From Gammaproteobacteria bacterium (GTDB lineage: Bacteria > Pseudomonadota > Gammaproteobacteria > Nevskiales > Nevskiaceae): 54,380 bases of DNA. The position numbers and the translations under genes are program-made. The stretch lies in NCBI GenBank assembly GCA_028871525.1, contig JAGWMX010000005.1:1-54380 (forward strand), read 5' to 3'. A model generated the notes under the pieces. It was not told the DNA's origin. It worked only from the letters and a program-made list of their open reading frames with translations, and made no database searches. Shown here one piece after another: positions 1 through 7,258 of this stretch. Every line of letters begins with the position of its first letter. The first letter of the stretch is position 1.

Positions 1-1
1 C

Positions 2-100
2 CGCGACCAGGTGGCCGACTACGCCAGGCGCAAAGGCTGGGATCTGAAAACCGCCGAGAAGTGGCTGGGTCCGAATCTGGGCTACGAGCCGGAAGATTGA
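2..100 (+). CDS. metH: Methionine synthase (cobalamin-dependent), C-terminal end only
   Basis: Partial gene: only the last 32 codons and the TGA stop are in the window. The peptide ends with an [10 protein letters not shown] block preceded by DQVADYA, which matches the conserved C-terminus of the activation (AdoMet-binding) domain of MetH as I recall it. That enzyme transfers a methyl group from methyltetrahydrofolate to homocysteine through cobalamin in the cytoplasm. The rest of the protein, including the Zn, folate and B12 domains, lies upstream of the window. The call rests on this short tail alone. Confidence 0.75.
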   Translation, partial: RDQVADYARRKGWDLKTAEKWLGPNLGYEPED

Positions 101-466
101 TCGCTGCGCTGCGTCCGCGCGCGGCCGGAGCGCCCGCAACTCGGAGGTGGATCGGTTTGGCGATGCTGGGTGCGACGCCATGCCGCTGCAGCGGAGGACG
201 GTGAGGCGGTGGCCTGCACTTTACGCGGAGGAGCCGCTCCTGACGGAGTTTTTCGAGTTCGAGTCGGCTGCTGGTGATTGACGGGTGAAATTGGGTCAAA
301 AAGCCGGGTAGAGCGAACCTGCTGAGATACCGGGGCCCGGCTGGAGGCAGCGGCAGATGCCAGCCTACGACTGACCGGCGATGTCACACGCGCGGCAGTG
401 CGCGCCGGAATGAAGTGAATAGTCGATCCGGTGCGGCAGCGGTCGCGCCTGAGCGTTGTCGCCGCG
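101..466. other. Convergent intergenic region without a gene
   Basis: This 366-base stretch separates metH (plus) from the nuclease gene (minus); both read into it. I see no open frame with coding character. It holds one candidate minus-strand terminator, listed separately. A CTGAGAT heptamer at 322-328 recalls a thiamine-box fragment, but the rest of such a riboswitch is missing. Confidence 0.6.
298..342 (-). terminator. Candidate rho-independent terminator for the nuclease gene
   Basis: On the minus strand a 7-bp perfect stem (AGCCGGG at 336-342 pairing with CCCGGCT at 302-308) is followed directly by a T-run complementary to the A-run at 298-302. The loop is long (27 nt), so the hairpin is less compact than a classical terminator. 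It lies about 125 bases beyond the nuclease stop codon at 467. Confidence 0.4.
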
Positions 467-1378
467 CTAGCGGACGGTAGCGCTGATCTGAGCCGGGTCG
501 GAGAGCTTGATTTCGGCGCGGCCGCGGTAGGAGGAGATGGTGCCGGTGAGGGTGATCGACCGGCCGGCATAGCGCGACAGGTCGCCAAACGCCGCGGCGT
601 CGTCGGCGAAGATCACACCGGCGAACGGGCAGGACCGATAGCTGGAGCAGAAGTCGAGGAATACGGTGCCGCTGCCGGAGACGTGCGCCCGCACGAGCGT
701 GCCGCGCACGGCGGCGTATTCGCCGACGTGGCCGGATGCTTCGGTATAGTCGTAAGTTGCGGAGGTTGCCGGTGCGGCGGACGGCGCCGGCGTGTTGCCC
801 TGATAGACGGCGAGCAGGCGCAGCAGCAGAGCCGCGTAGGTGTTGACCAGCGCTGGATCGGTGCCGATCTCCAGCAGCTCGTCGTTTTCGGCGGTCGCCG
901 ACGCGGTCCAGTTGTAGCTGCCGAGGGCGTAGGCCGACTCGGTGACGATGGCTTTGATGTGCATGATGCCGTTGCCGTCGGCGTGACGCTGGGTCTCGAT
1001 CGGGATGCCGGCGTCCCGGAGCTCGGCGATGACGGGCGCAGCGTACGGTTTCGCACTCTCGCCCGCGTCCACCAGCCCGCGGACCTCGACGCCGCGGCGC
1101 CTGGCGGCGACCAGTGCATCGGCGACATCGCGCAGCGTGAATTCGTACATGGCGAAATAAATATGCGATCGGGCCGCATCGATCAGGGCGATGATCTCCC
1201 GATCGTTGCGCTTGCGGTCGAGGCTGTAGATGACGCGGACCGAGCCCGGAACCGGCGTCGCGGCCGCCGGCGCGGCGACCTCCGGGGCGGCGTCGCGCGT
1301 GCCCAGCCAGTAGCCGGCGCCGCCGGCCGCAAGCGCGAGCACGCACATCACCGTGAATCGCCATAACGGCATCCGCAT
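467..1378 (-). CDS. Membrane-anchored phospholipase D/nuclease-family protein with C-terminal OB-like domain
   Basis: A 303-residue protein with an N-terminal hydrophobic segment (about residues 4-25), then a single phospholipase-D domain with the catalytic H-x-K at H140 and K142, followed by a GSYNWT block. One HKD motif rather than two is typical of the Nuc-type endonucleases, which act as dimers. The canonical Asp of HxK(x)4D is Glu here. The last ~95 residues, after a Pro/Ala linker, are beta-rich and resemble an OB-fold nucleic-acid-binding domain. The ATG at 1378 was chosen because the open frame upstream is Arg/Pro-rich with no membrane segment; ATG at 1372 is an alternative. Probable role: anchored periplasmic nuclease or phosphodiesterase; the substrate is unknown. 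Confidence 0.75.
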   Translation of the reverse strand: MRMPLWRFTVMCVLALAAGGAGYWLGTRDAAPEVAAPAAATPVPGSVRVIYSLDRKRNDREIIALIDAARSHIYFAMYEFTLRDVADALVAARRRGVEVRGLVDAGESAKPYAAPVIAELRDAGIPIETQRHADGNGIMHIKAIVTESAYALGSYNWTASATAENDELLEIGTDPALVNTYAALLLRLLAVYQGNTPAPSAAPATSATYDYTEASGHVGEYAAVRGTLVRAHVSGSGTVFLDFCSSYRSCPFAGVIFADDAAAFGDLSRYAGRSITLTGTISSYRGRAEIKLSDPAQISATVR

Positions 1379-1483
1379 CTGCGCAGCGTACACGCTAGCG
1401 GGCACGTTCGGTCGGATGGCGCAGCGGCCGCCGGGCCGCGCCTGCGGTTGACGTTTGTCTCCCACTGCAGCGGCCGCGCCGTT

Positions 1484-2380
1484 TCAGAGACTGTCGACGA
1501 ACGCTTCCATCCGCTGGCGCTGTTCCGGGTCGGGAAGGCGGCCGTGCATGGCGGCGAGATTGTCCGCCATGTGTGCCGGGCTGGAGGTGCCGGGGATCAC
1601 CGCCGTCACGCGTTCGTCGCTCAGCAGATATTTGAGGAAGAACTGCGCCCAGCTGCCTGCGAACCCGCCCACCCAGTCCGGAACAGCCCGGCCGCGCACG
1701 GCGCGGAACAGCCGGCCGCGGCCGAACGGCAGCGCGGTCAGCACGCCGGCCTTGACTTCGGCCGCCAGCGGCAGGATGTGCTGCGCGGCCCGGCGATCGT
1801 CCAGAGAATAATCGACTTGCACGAAATCCGGCCGCTCGCGCCCGAGCACCGCCGCGAGGGCGGGGAAATCGCCATGGTAGGTCGAGGTGATGCCGACGTA
1901 ACGGCACAATCCCTGTGCCTTCCACGTTCGAAATGGCGCCAGCGACTGCCGCGTGTCGCGCACGTTGTGTAGCTGCAGCAGATCGAGCCGGTGCGTGCGC
2001 AGCCGCGCCAGCGAGCGCTTGAGTTCGGCCGCGCTCGACGTCTCCAGCTTGGTGGCGATGAAGGTGCGGCCGTACAGGTTGGCCGGCGCGATCACGTCGC
2101 CGAGCACGCGCTCGGCATCGCCGTAAGCCGACGCCGTGTCGATCAGGCGGCCGCCGCCTTCGATCAGCGTGCGCACCACCTGCGTCGCCGCGCGCCGGGT
2201 GGACGCCGCGTCGGTGTCGAAAACATGCGCGGTGCCGAGGCCGACGGCCGGCAGGCGCTCGCCGGTGCCGGGAATGGCGCGGGTGATCGGCGCGCCGGCG
2301 TCGGCTTGCGCACGGCCTGGGCCCAGCATCAACGCGCCGGCGGCCAGCGTCACGAATTCCCTGCGGGTCATGCGCGTCAT
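1484..2380 (-). CDS. Aldo/keto reductase family protein with Tat signal
   Basis: A 298-residue protein starting with a twin-arginine signal (TRREFV at residues 5-10, then a hydrophobic Ala/Leu stretch), implying folded export. The rest is an aldo/keto reductase barrel with the catalytic tetrad D81, Y86, K111 and H138, and a C-terminal V-I-P-G-T segment that in this family contacts the NADP phosphate. The start is supported by an AGGAGG ribosome site just upstream. The stop of the preceding transporter gene is 11 bases away, so the two are very likely one transcript. The substrate cannot be told from sequence. An NADP-using fold exported to the periplasm is noteworthy, although Tat-targeted AKRs exist. 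Confidence 0.85.
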   Translation of the reverse strand: MTRMTRREFVTLAAGALMLGPGRAQADAGAPITRAIPGTGERLPAVGLGTAHVFDTDAASTRRAATQVVRTLIEGGGRLIDTASAYGDAERVLGDVIAPANLYGRTFIATKLETSSAAELKRSLARLRTHRLDLLQLHNVRDTRQSLAPFRTWKAQGLCRYVGITSTYHGDFPALAAVLGRERPDFVQVDYSLDDRRAAQHILPLAAEVKAGVLTALPFGRGRLFRAVRGRAVPDWVGGFAGSWAQFFLKYLLSDERVTAVIPGTSSPAHMADNLAAMHGRLPDPEQRQRMEAFVDSL

Positions 2381-2391
2381 CCTCGCTCCTC

Positions 2392-3660
2392 CTATCGCGT
2401 CGCCGCGTCCGGTCCGGCGACGCGGCGTTCCTGCGCGCGCCCCAGCCGCACCGACAACGCCAGCCAGCCAGCCGCCACCGGCAGCGTGCATAGCGCGATC
2501 GCGCCGAGCTTCAACCCCAGCGTCTGCAAGCTGTCGAACACCCAGCCATACAGCGCGTCCGAACCCCGATAGACCACGGTGTCGATCAGGTTCTTGGCCT
2601 TGTATTTTTCCTCTCGCCCGACCACGGTGTAAAACACCTGCCGCGCCGGGTTGGCGATGGCGAAGTTCATCCAACGCTGCACCACCTGGAATACGACCAC
2701 GACGGCGAGCCTCGGTGCCAACGCCAGCGCGGCGAACCCGGCGACGTAGATCGCCGGCAACGCGCCGGCGGCCACGCCGGTGCCGCAACGCCTGAGCAGC
2801 GGGCCGGTGGCGAAGACCTGCGTCGCCAGCGTCAACAGGTTGACCGCCAGGTCCATGCCGGCGAACACGCGCGTCTGGGCTCCGGCGCCGTGGATGGCTT
2901 TGGCCACCAGATGCGCCTGCTCCAGATACAGCATGGTGGCGCCGAACGACAGCAGACTGACCCAACCGGCGACGCCGAGCAGATACGGCGAGCGGATCAG
3001 CTCCGGCAGTGCGCCGAAAGCGCCGCCGCCGATGCCTGCCGGCTCCGCGGCGGGATGCCGCCGCCGCGGTGCGGCAGCGCGTTCGAGACGGCGGACGCAG
3101 AATATCGCCAGCTCGAGCAGCAGCGCGGCGACGAGCAACAGATTGACCGGGCCAAGCGGCGCCGACAGGCCCAGGGTGATCGCCGGACCCAGCAGCGCGC
3201 CAACAGTGCCGCCGGCACCGATGAAGCCGAACAGGCGCTTGCCCTGGTCGCTGCTGAACACGTCGGCCAGCAGCGACCAGAACACCGTGACGGCGAACAG
3301 GTTGAACACGCTGACCCAGACGAAAAACACCCGCGCCGTCGCCACCGGCGCGGCGCCGAACCTCAGCGCCAGCCAGAACAGCACCAGGTTGACGGCGAAG
3401 AAACGATAGACGATGGAAATGAAGCGCGTGCGTGAAAGCCGCGCCACCAGCGCGCCGTACAGCGGCTGCGCCGCCAGCAACGTCACGAAGGTGGCGGTGA
3501 ACAGCCACGGCAGGGCGGCCACGCCGCCGGCGATACCCAGTTGATCGCGCAGCGGCCGCAGCACGTAGTAACTGGCGAGCAGGCTGAAAAAATACGCACA
3601 GGCCCACAGCGCCGCGCCGCGCTCGCGCGCATCCGCCCACTGTCCGCGGACGCCGATCAC
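2392..3660 (-). CDS. Npt1/Npt2 (ADP/ATP translocase)-like multi-pass transporter
   Basis: About 422 residues with roughly 12 hydrophobic segments. The first contains a YYVLRPLRDQLG motif, characteristic of the TLC/nucleotide-exchange carrier family and its MFS-like relatives in free-living bacteria. Those relatives are usually described as MFS transporters, and nucleotide transport has not been established for them in general. The start is uncertain: the frame is open up to a TTG at 3819, but that extension is Arg/Pro-rich and not membrane-like. GTG at 3660, 13 residues before the first conserved block, is preferred; GTG at 3747 is another option. It is followed within 11 bases by the Tat-exported aldo/keto reductase, suggesting a shared task. 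Confidence 0.7.
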   Translation of the reverse strand: MIGVRGQWADARERGAALWACAYFFSLLASYYVLRPLRDQLGIAGGVAALPWLFTATFVTLLAAQPLYGALVARLSRTRFISIVYRFFAVNLVLFWLALRFGAAPVATARVFFVWVSVFNLFAVTVFWSLLADVFSSDQGKRLFGFIGAGGTVGALLGPAITLGLSAPLGPVNLLLVAALLLELAIFCVRRLERAAAPRRRHPAAEPAGIGGGAFGALPELIRSPYLLGVAGWVSLLSFGATMLYLEQAHLVAKAIHGAGAQTRVFAGMDLAVNLLTLATQVFATGPLLRRCGTGVAAGALPAIYVAGFAALALAPRLAVVVVFQVVQRWMNFAIANPARQVFYTVVGREEKYKAKNLIDTVVYRGSDALYGWVFDSLQTLGLKLGAIALCTLPVAAGWLALSVRLGRAQERRVAGPDAATR

Positions 3661-3889
3661 GGTCGCCGCGCGTGGAGGCGCCGTGCATCGGCGGCAGGCG
3701 CGCGGCCGGCGACGCCGCCGGCCACGCCGTGTCGGCCACGCCGCCACCGGGCGCGGTGGCCAACCGGATCTGCGTACACGTCGGCCGGCATGGTGACAGC
3801 CTATCGATGCGGCGTGCAAACAGTATTTACCCGTGGTGCCGACGGCAACCAGGCGATGGTGAGCATACCCGGTGCGGCCGCATCAATAG

Positions 3890-3905
3890 CCCGGATCGAT
3901 CCGGG
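3890..3905. promoter_or_regulatory. Perfect 16-bp palindrome, possible operator
   Basis: CCCGGATCGATCCGGG is a perfect palindrome with no spacer, centred about 60 bases upstream of the candidate -10 of the asparaginase gene and about 65 bases behind the candidate -10 of the transporter operon. Uninterrupted symmetry suits a dimeric regulator site. No regulator can be assigned. Confidence 0.4.
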
Positions 3906-3955
3906 TGCAGTAAATTTAGTTGCGGGTCGGTTCGACGCGGCGAAGTCGAGCCGCA

Positions 3956-3961
3956 TATAGT
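3956..3961 (+). promoter_or_regulatory. Candidate -10 element of the isoaspartyl peptidase gene
   Basis: TATAGT at 3956-3961 is a good sigma-70 -10 hexamer and would start transcription near 3968, about 24 bases before the GTG start. The best upstream partner, TTCGAC at 3931-3936, sits at a wide 19-base spacing, so the -35 is weak. Confidence 0.4.
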
Positions 3962-3991
3962 GCGGAAGATTCGACGAACGGAGTACGACCC

Positions 3992-5026
3992 GTGCGCACC
4001 GCCCTGACGCTTGTCGCCGCCGCAATCCTCGCCGGGTCCGGTTTCGTCTTCAGCGCGAACGCCCGCGGGGTTTCCCCGATCGCCATCGTGATTCACGGCG
4101 GCGCCGGCACCATCACCAAGGCCGACATGACCCCGGCCGAAGACAGGGCCTATCGGGCAGAACTGGCCGAAGCGCTGCAGACCGGCTACGCGGTGCTGCG
4201 GCAAGGCGGGCGCGCCGTCGACGCGGTGCAGGCGGCGATCGAGGTGATGGAGCTCTCGCCGCTGTTCAACGCCGGTCGCGGTGCGGTGTTCACGCGCGGC
4301 GGGCTCAACCAGCTCGACGCTGCGATCATGGACGGCGCCACGCTCAACGCCGGCGCGGTGGGCGCGGTGCAGCATGTGGCCCATCCGATCCGGCTCGCCT
4401 ACGCAGTGATGACGCAGTCTGCGCACGTGATGCTGGTCGGCCAGGGCGCGGAGACCTTCGCCTGGGCGCACGGCTTCAAGTTCACGCCTTCGGCCTGGTT
4501 CTACACGCAGCGGCGCTGGCAGGCGCACATCGACGGGCTCAAGAAACTGGCAGCCGGCTCCGCCGGCACGCCCGAGCGCCTGGTTTCGGGACGCGGCTGG
4601 GCCTTCGGCACCGTCGGCGCGGTGGCGCTGGACCGCGAAGGTCACATCGCCGCCGGCACCTCGACCGGCGGGCTGACCAACAAGCTCGACGGCCGCGTCG
4701 GCGATTCGCCGATCATCGGCGCCGGCACCTATGCCGACGACGCCACCTGCGGCGCTTCCGGCACCGGCACCGGCGAGTACTTCATGCGGCTGGACCTGAC
4801 CAAGTCGATCTCCGACCTGATGGCGTTGAAGGGCTGGTCGCTGCAGAAGGCCGCCGACTACATGATCCACGACCGCCTGGTGAAGCTGGGCGGTGAGGAC
4901 ACCGGCGGCGTGATCGCGCTGGATGCCAAAGGCGATATCGTCACGCCGTTCAACACGCAGGGCATGTACCGCGGCTGGATCGGCGCCGACGGCAGGCTGA
5001 CGGTGAAAATCTACAAAGACGACTGA
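3992..5026 (+). CDS. iaaA: Isoaspartyl peptidase/L-asparaginase, exported Ntn-hydrolase
   Basis: A 344-residue precursor of the plant-type asparaginase family, which hydrolyses isoaspartyl dipeptides and asparagine after self-cleavage into alpha and beta subunits. The cleavage site and nucleophile is the Thr of the FGTVGAV motif (T207), followed by the TSTGG and GDSPIIGAGTYAD substrate-site blocks. The N-terminal HGGAGT motif is also present. A signal peptide of about 26 residues precedes the domain, so the enzyme is probably periplasmic. The GTG at 3992 was chosen because an AACGGAG ribosome site lies 8-9 bases upstream and because it puts the signal peptide at the very N-terminus; an upstream in-frame ATG at 3920 would add a charged leader. 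Confidence 0.9.
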   Translation: MRTALTLVAAAILAGSGFVFSANARGVSPIAIVIHGGAGTITKADMTPAEDRAYRAELAEALQTGYAVLRQGGRAVDAVQAAIEVMELSPLFNAGRGAVFTRGGLNQLDAAIMDGATLNAGAVGAVQHVAHPIRLAYAVMTQSAHVMLVGQGAETFAWAHGFKFTPSAWFYTQRRWQAHIDGLKKLAAGSAGTPERLVSGRGWAFGTVGAVALDREGHIAAGTSTGGLTNKLDGRVGDSPIIGAGTYADDATCGASGTGTGEYFMRLDLTKSISDLMALKGWSLQKAADYMIHDRLVKLGGEDTGGVIALDAKGDIVTPFNTQGMYRGWIGADGRLTVKIYKDD

Positions 5027-5047
5027 CGGGACGACCGACGGCGAACG

Positions 5048-5071
5048 GCCGCACACACCGGCGTGTGCGGC
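5048..5071. terminator. Short perfect hairpin after the asparaginase gene
   Basis: GCCGCACAC at 5048-5056 and GTGTGCGGC at 5063-5071 form a 9-bp perfect stem with a 6-base loop. It lies 21 bases after the asparaginase stop and 18 bases before the next start. No T-run follows, so it may be an attenuating or mRNA-stabilising hairpin rather than a full intrinsic terminator. Confidence 0.4.
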
Positions 5072-5089
5072 AGGCCTTACACTCGATGG

Positions 5090-5839
5090 ATGAAAGCCGC
5101 CAAGCCGTTCAGACTGCTGTCCTACAACATCCAGCTTGGGCTGCGCACCGAGCATTACGGTCATTACGTCACCGGCGCCTGGCGGCACGCGTTGCCGGCG
5201 CGGACCCGGCGCGCCAACCTGCTGCGGATGGCCGCGGTAATGCGCGGCTACGACTTCGTCGCCATTCAGGAGGCCGACGCCGGCTCGCTGCGCACCGGGC
5301 AGCTTAACCTGGTCGAGTTCCTGGCCGAACACGCCGGCTTCAAGTACTGCGGGCTGACGGTGACTCGCGACTTCGCGCCGTTCGCTCGCTTCTGTCTCGG
5401 CTACCTGTCGCGCACGGCACCGGTTCACGTCGTCGCGCACAGCCTGCCCGGACGCGTCCCCGGCCGCGGCGCGCTGGAAGTGGATCTCGACAGCGAGGCG
5501 CTGGGCGGGCTGACGATGCTGGTGACCCATCTCTCGCTCGGCCGCGACTCGCGCGCGCGGCAGCTCGGCTATCTGGCGGCGGCCGCGCGCGGACGCCGCG
5601 CGGTGCTGGTCGGCGATATGAACGCCGGCGCCGAGCGGCTGGCACGCCACCCGGCGCTGCACGTCGCCGGCCTGCGCCCATTGTCGCCGGCGCCGCCGAC
5701 GTTTCCGAGCTGGCGTCCGCGGCGGGCGCTGGATCAGGTGTTGCTGAGCCCGGATCTGCGGGCGCTGTCGGCGCAGACGCTGCCGGCGCTGCTGTCCGAC
5801 CATCTGCCGCTGGCGGTGGAAGTGGCGCGCGCGGCGTGA
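5090..5839 (+). CDS. Endonuclease/exonuclease/phosphatase-family hydrolase
   Basis: A 249-residue protein with the EEP-fold signature in order: SYNIQ near the N-terminus, the metal-binding Glu in IQEAD, THLSLG, GDMNAG (Asp/Asn pair) and the C-terminal SDHLPL with the catalytic Asp-His. The family cleaves phosphodiester bonds in nucleic acids, phospholipids or inositol phosphates, using Mg2+. There is no signal peptide. Its stop overlaps the GTG start of the cardiolipin synthase gene by 4 bases (GTGA). This pairing of an EEP protein with a cardiolipin synthase resembles the ybhP-ybhO arrangement of enterobacteria and suggests a phospholipid-related role. Confidence 0.82.
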   Translation: MKAAKPFRLLSYNIQLGLRTEHYGHYVTGAWRHALPARTRRANLLRMAAVMRGYDFVAIQEADAGSLRTGQLNLVEFLAEHAGFKYCGLTVTRDFAPFARFCLGYLSRTAPVHVVAHSLPGRVPGRGALEVDLDSEALGGLTMLVTHLSLGRDSRARQLGYLAAAARGRRAVLVGDMNAGAERLARHPALHVAGLRPLSPAPPTFPSWRPRRALDQVLLSPDLRALSAQTLPALLSDHLPLAVEVARAA

Positions 5840-7239
5840 GTACGGTCAACGCCGCGCAGCTCTGGCACGCGGCGACCGGCTTCGCCTATTTCTTTCTGGC
5901 CGCGTGGGCCAGCGGCCACGCATTGCTGCGCAAGCGCGATCCGCGCTCGGCGCTGGGCTGGATCGGGGTGTGCTGGCTGCTGCCGTTCGCGGGCGCGGCA
6001 CTGTACGCGATGTTCGGCATCAATCGCGTGGAGACGCGCGGACGGCGGCTGCAGGGCCTGTCGCCGCGCCGCGGCGAGCTGCCACCGCACGATGCGGGGC
6101 AGCCGCTGACGCAGTTGCAGCGCATCGGCGGTGCGGTGTCCGGTCTGCCGCTGCTGGACGGCAACCGGGTCGAGCCGCTGGAAAACGGCGAACAGGCGTA
6201 TCCGGCGATGCTGCAGGCGATCGAGGCGGCGCGGACCCGTGTCTGGCTGGGTAGTTACATTTTCGACACCGGTGGCTACTGCCGGCGTTTCATCGACGCA
6301 CTCGGGCGCGCGGCGGCGCGCGGGGTGCAGACGCGGGTGCTGGTCGACGGCTTCGGCGAGCTGTATAGCCTGCCGCACGCGGTGTCGCGGCTGCGCCGGG
6401 CGGGCGTCGCCGCGGAACGTTTCCTGCCGCCGCATCTGTTGCCGCCGACGCTGTATCTGAATCTGCGCAATCACCGCAAGCTGCTGATCGTCGATGGCGA
6501 GATCGGCTTCGCCGGCGGCATGAACATCGCCAACCGCCACCTGGCCGCTGGACGGCGGCGTACCACCCGCGATCTGCATTTCAGCCTGCGCGGGCCGGTG
6601 GTCGCACAACTCGCCGCCGCGTTCGCGCGCGACTGGGCATTCACCGCCGGTGAGTCGCTGCAACCGCCGCCGACGCCGGCGGCGGCCGGCAATGCACGCT
6701 GCCGGGTGATCATCGACGGCCCGGACGAGGATCTCGACAAGCTGGTGCTGGTCATGCTCGGCGCCATCGCCGCCGCACACCGTCGAATCTGCATTATGAC
6801 CCCGTATTTTCTGCCGCCGCGGGAACTGGTGGCGGCGCTGGTGGCGGCGGCGCTGCGCGGCGTGACGGTGGAAATCGTGGTGCCGCAGCGCAGCAACCTG
6901 CGTTTCGTCGACTGGGCCGGACGTCACGCGGTCGGCGAGCTGCTGGGGCACGGCGTGCGGCTGAACGCCGGCGGTGTGCCGTTTGCGCATCACAAGCTGC
7001 TGCTGATCGACGGCATCTACGCGCTGATCGGCTCGGCCAATCTCGACCCGCGCAGTCTGCGGCTGAATTTCGAGATCGGCGTCGAGGTATTCGATCTCGA
7101 ACTGTGCCGGCGCCTGGAGGCGCTGTTCGATCGCGAGCGCGCCGCTGCACAGCCGCTCGACGCAATCCGGCTGGCGCGGCGCAGTCTGCCGGTACGCTTG
7201 CGCGACGGGATTTTCTGGCTATTCTCGCCGTATCTGTAG
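5836..7239 (+). CDS. cls: Cardiolipin synthase (phospholipase D superfamily)
   Basis: A 467-residue protein with two N-terminal hydrophobic segments (about residues 10-30 and 38-55) typical of the PLDN domain, followed by two HKD catalytic motifs: H-R-K-L-L-I-V-D in the first half and H-H-K-L-L-L-I-D in the second. Bacterial cardiolipin synthases condense two phosphatidylglycerol molecules, or PG with PE, at the inner membrane. The length matches the family. The GTG start overlaps the upstream EEP gene, indicating translational coupling. Which of the ClsA/B/C subtypes it is cannot be settled; the N-terminal membrane segments favour a ClsA-like layout. Confidence 0.9.
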   Translation: MSTVNAAQLWHAATGFAYFFLAAWASGHALLRKRDPRSALGWIGVCWLLPFAGAALYAMFGINRVETRGRRLQGLSPRRGELPPHDAGQPLTQLQRIGGAVSGLPLLDGNRVEPLENGEQAYPAMLQAIEAARTRVWLGSYIFDTGGYCRRFIDALGRAAARGVQTRVLVDGFGELYSLPHAVSRLRRAGVAAERFLPPHLLPPTLYLNLRNHRKLLIVDGEIGFAGGMNIANRHLAAGRRRTTRDLHFSLRGPVVAQLAAAFARDWAFTAGESLQPPPTPAAAGNARCRVIIDGPDEDLDKLVLVMLGAIAAAHRRICIMTPYFLPPRELVAALVAAALRGVTVEIVVPQRSNLRFVDWAGRHAVGELLGHGVRLNAGGVPFAHHKLLLIDGIYALIGSANLDPRSLRLNFEIGVEVFDLELCRRLEALFDRERAAAQPLDAIRLARRSLPVRLRDGIFWLFSPYL

Positions 7240-7258
7240 CGGCGCAGGGGAGACTACG

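Larger units (their letters stand above)
3661..3991. other. Divergent intergenic region between transporter and asparaginase genes
   Basis: These 331 bases hold the control regions of two divergent units. Seen here are a 16-bp perfect palindrome (3890-3905), a plus-strand TATAGT hexamer (3956-3961) ahead of the peptidase gene, and a minus-strand AATACT hexamer (3822-3827) that could be the -10 of the transporter operon. No additional gene is evident. Confidence 0.5.

Noticed and set aside
316-372. Thiamine-box-like words (CTGAGAT and GCCAGCCTACG)
   Set aside because: The central GAACCTGA core and paired stems are missing between them, the spacing is wrong, and the region lies at the 3' ends of two convergent genes, not ahead of a thiamine gene.
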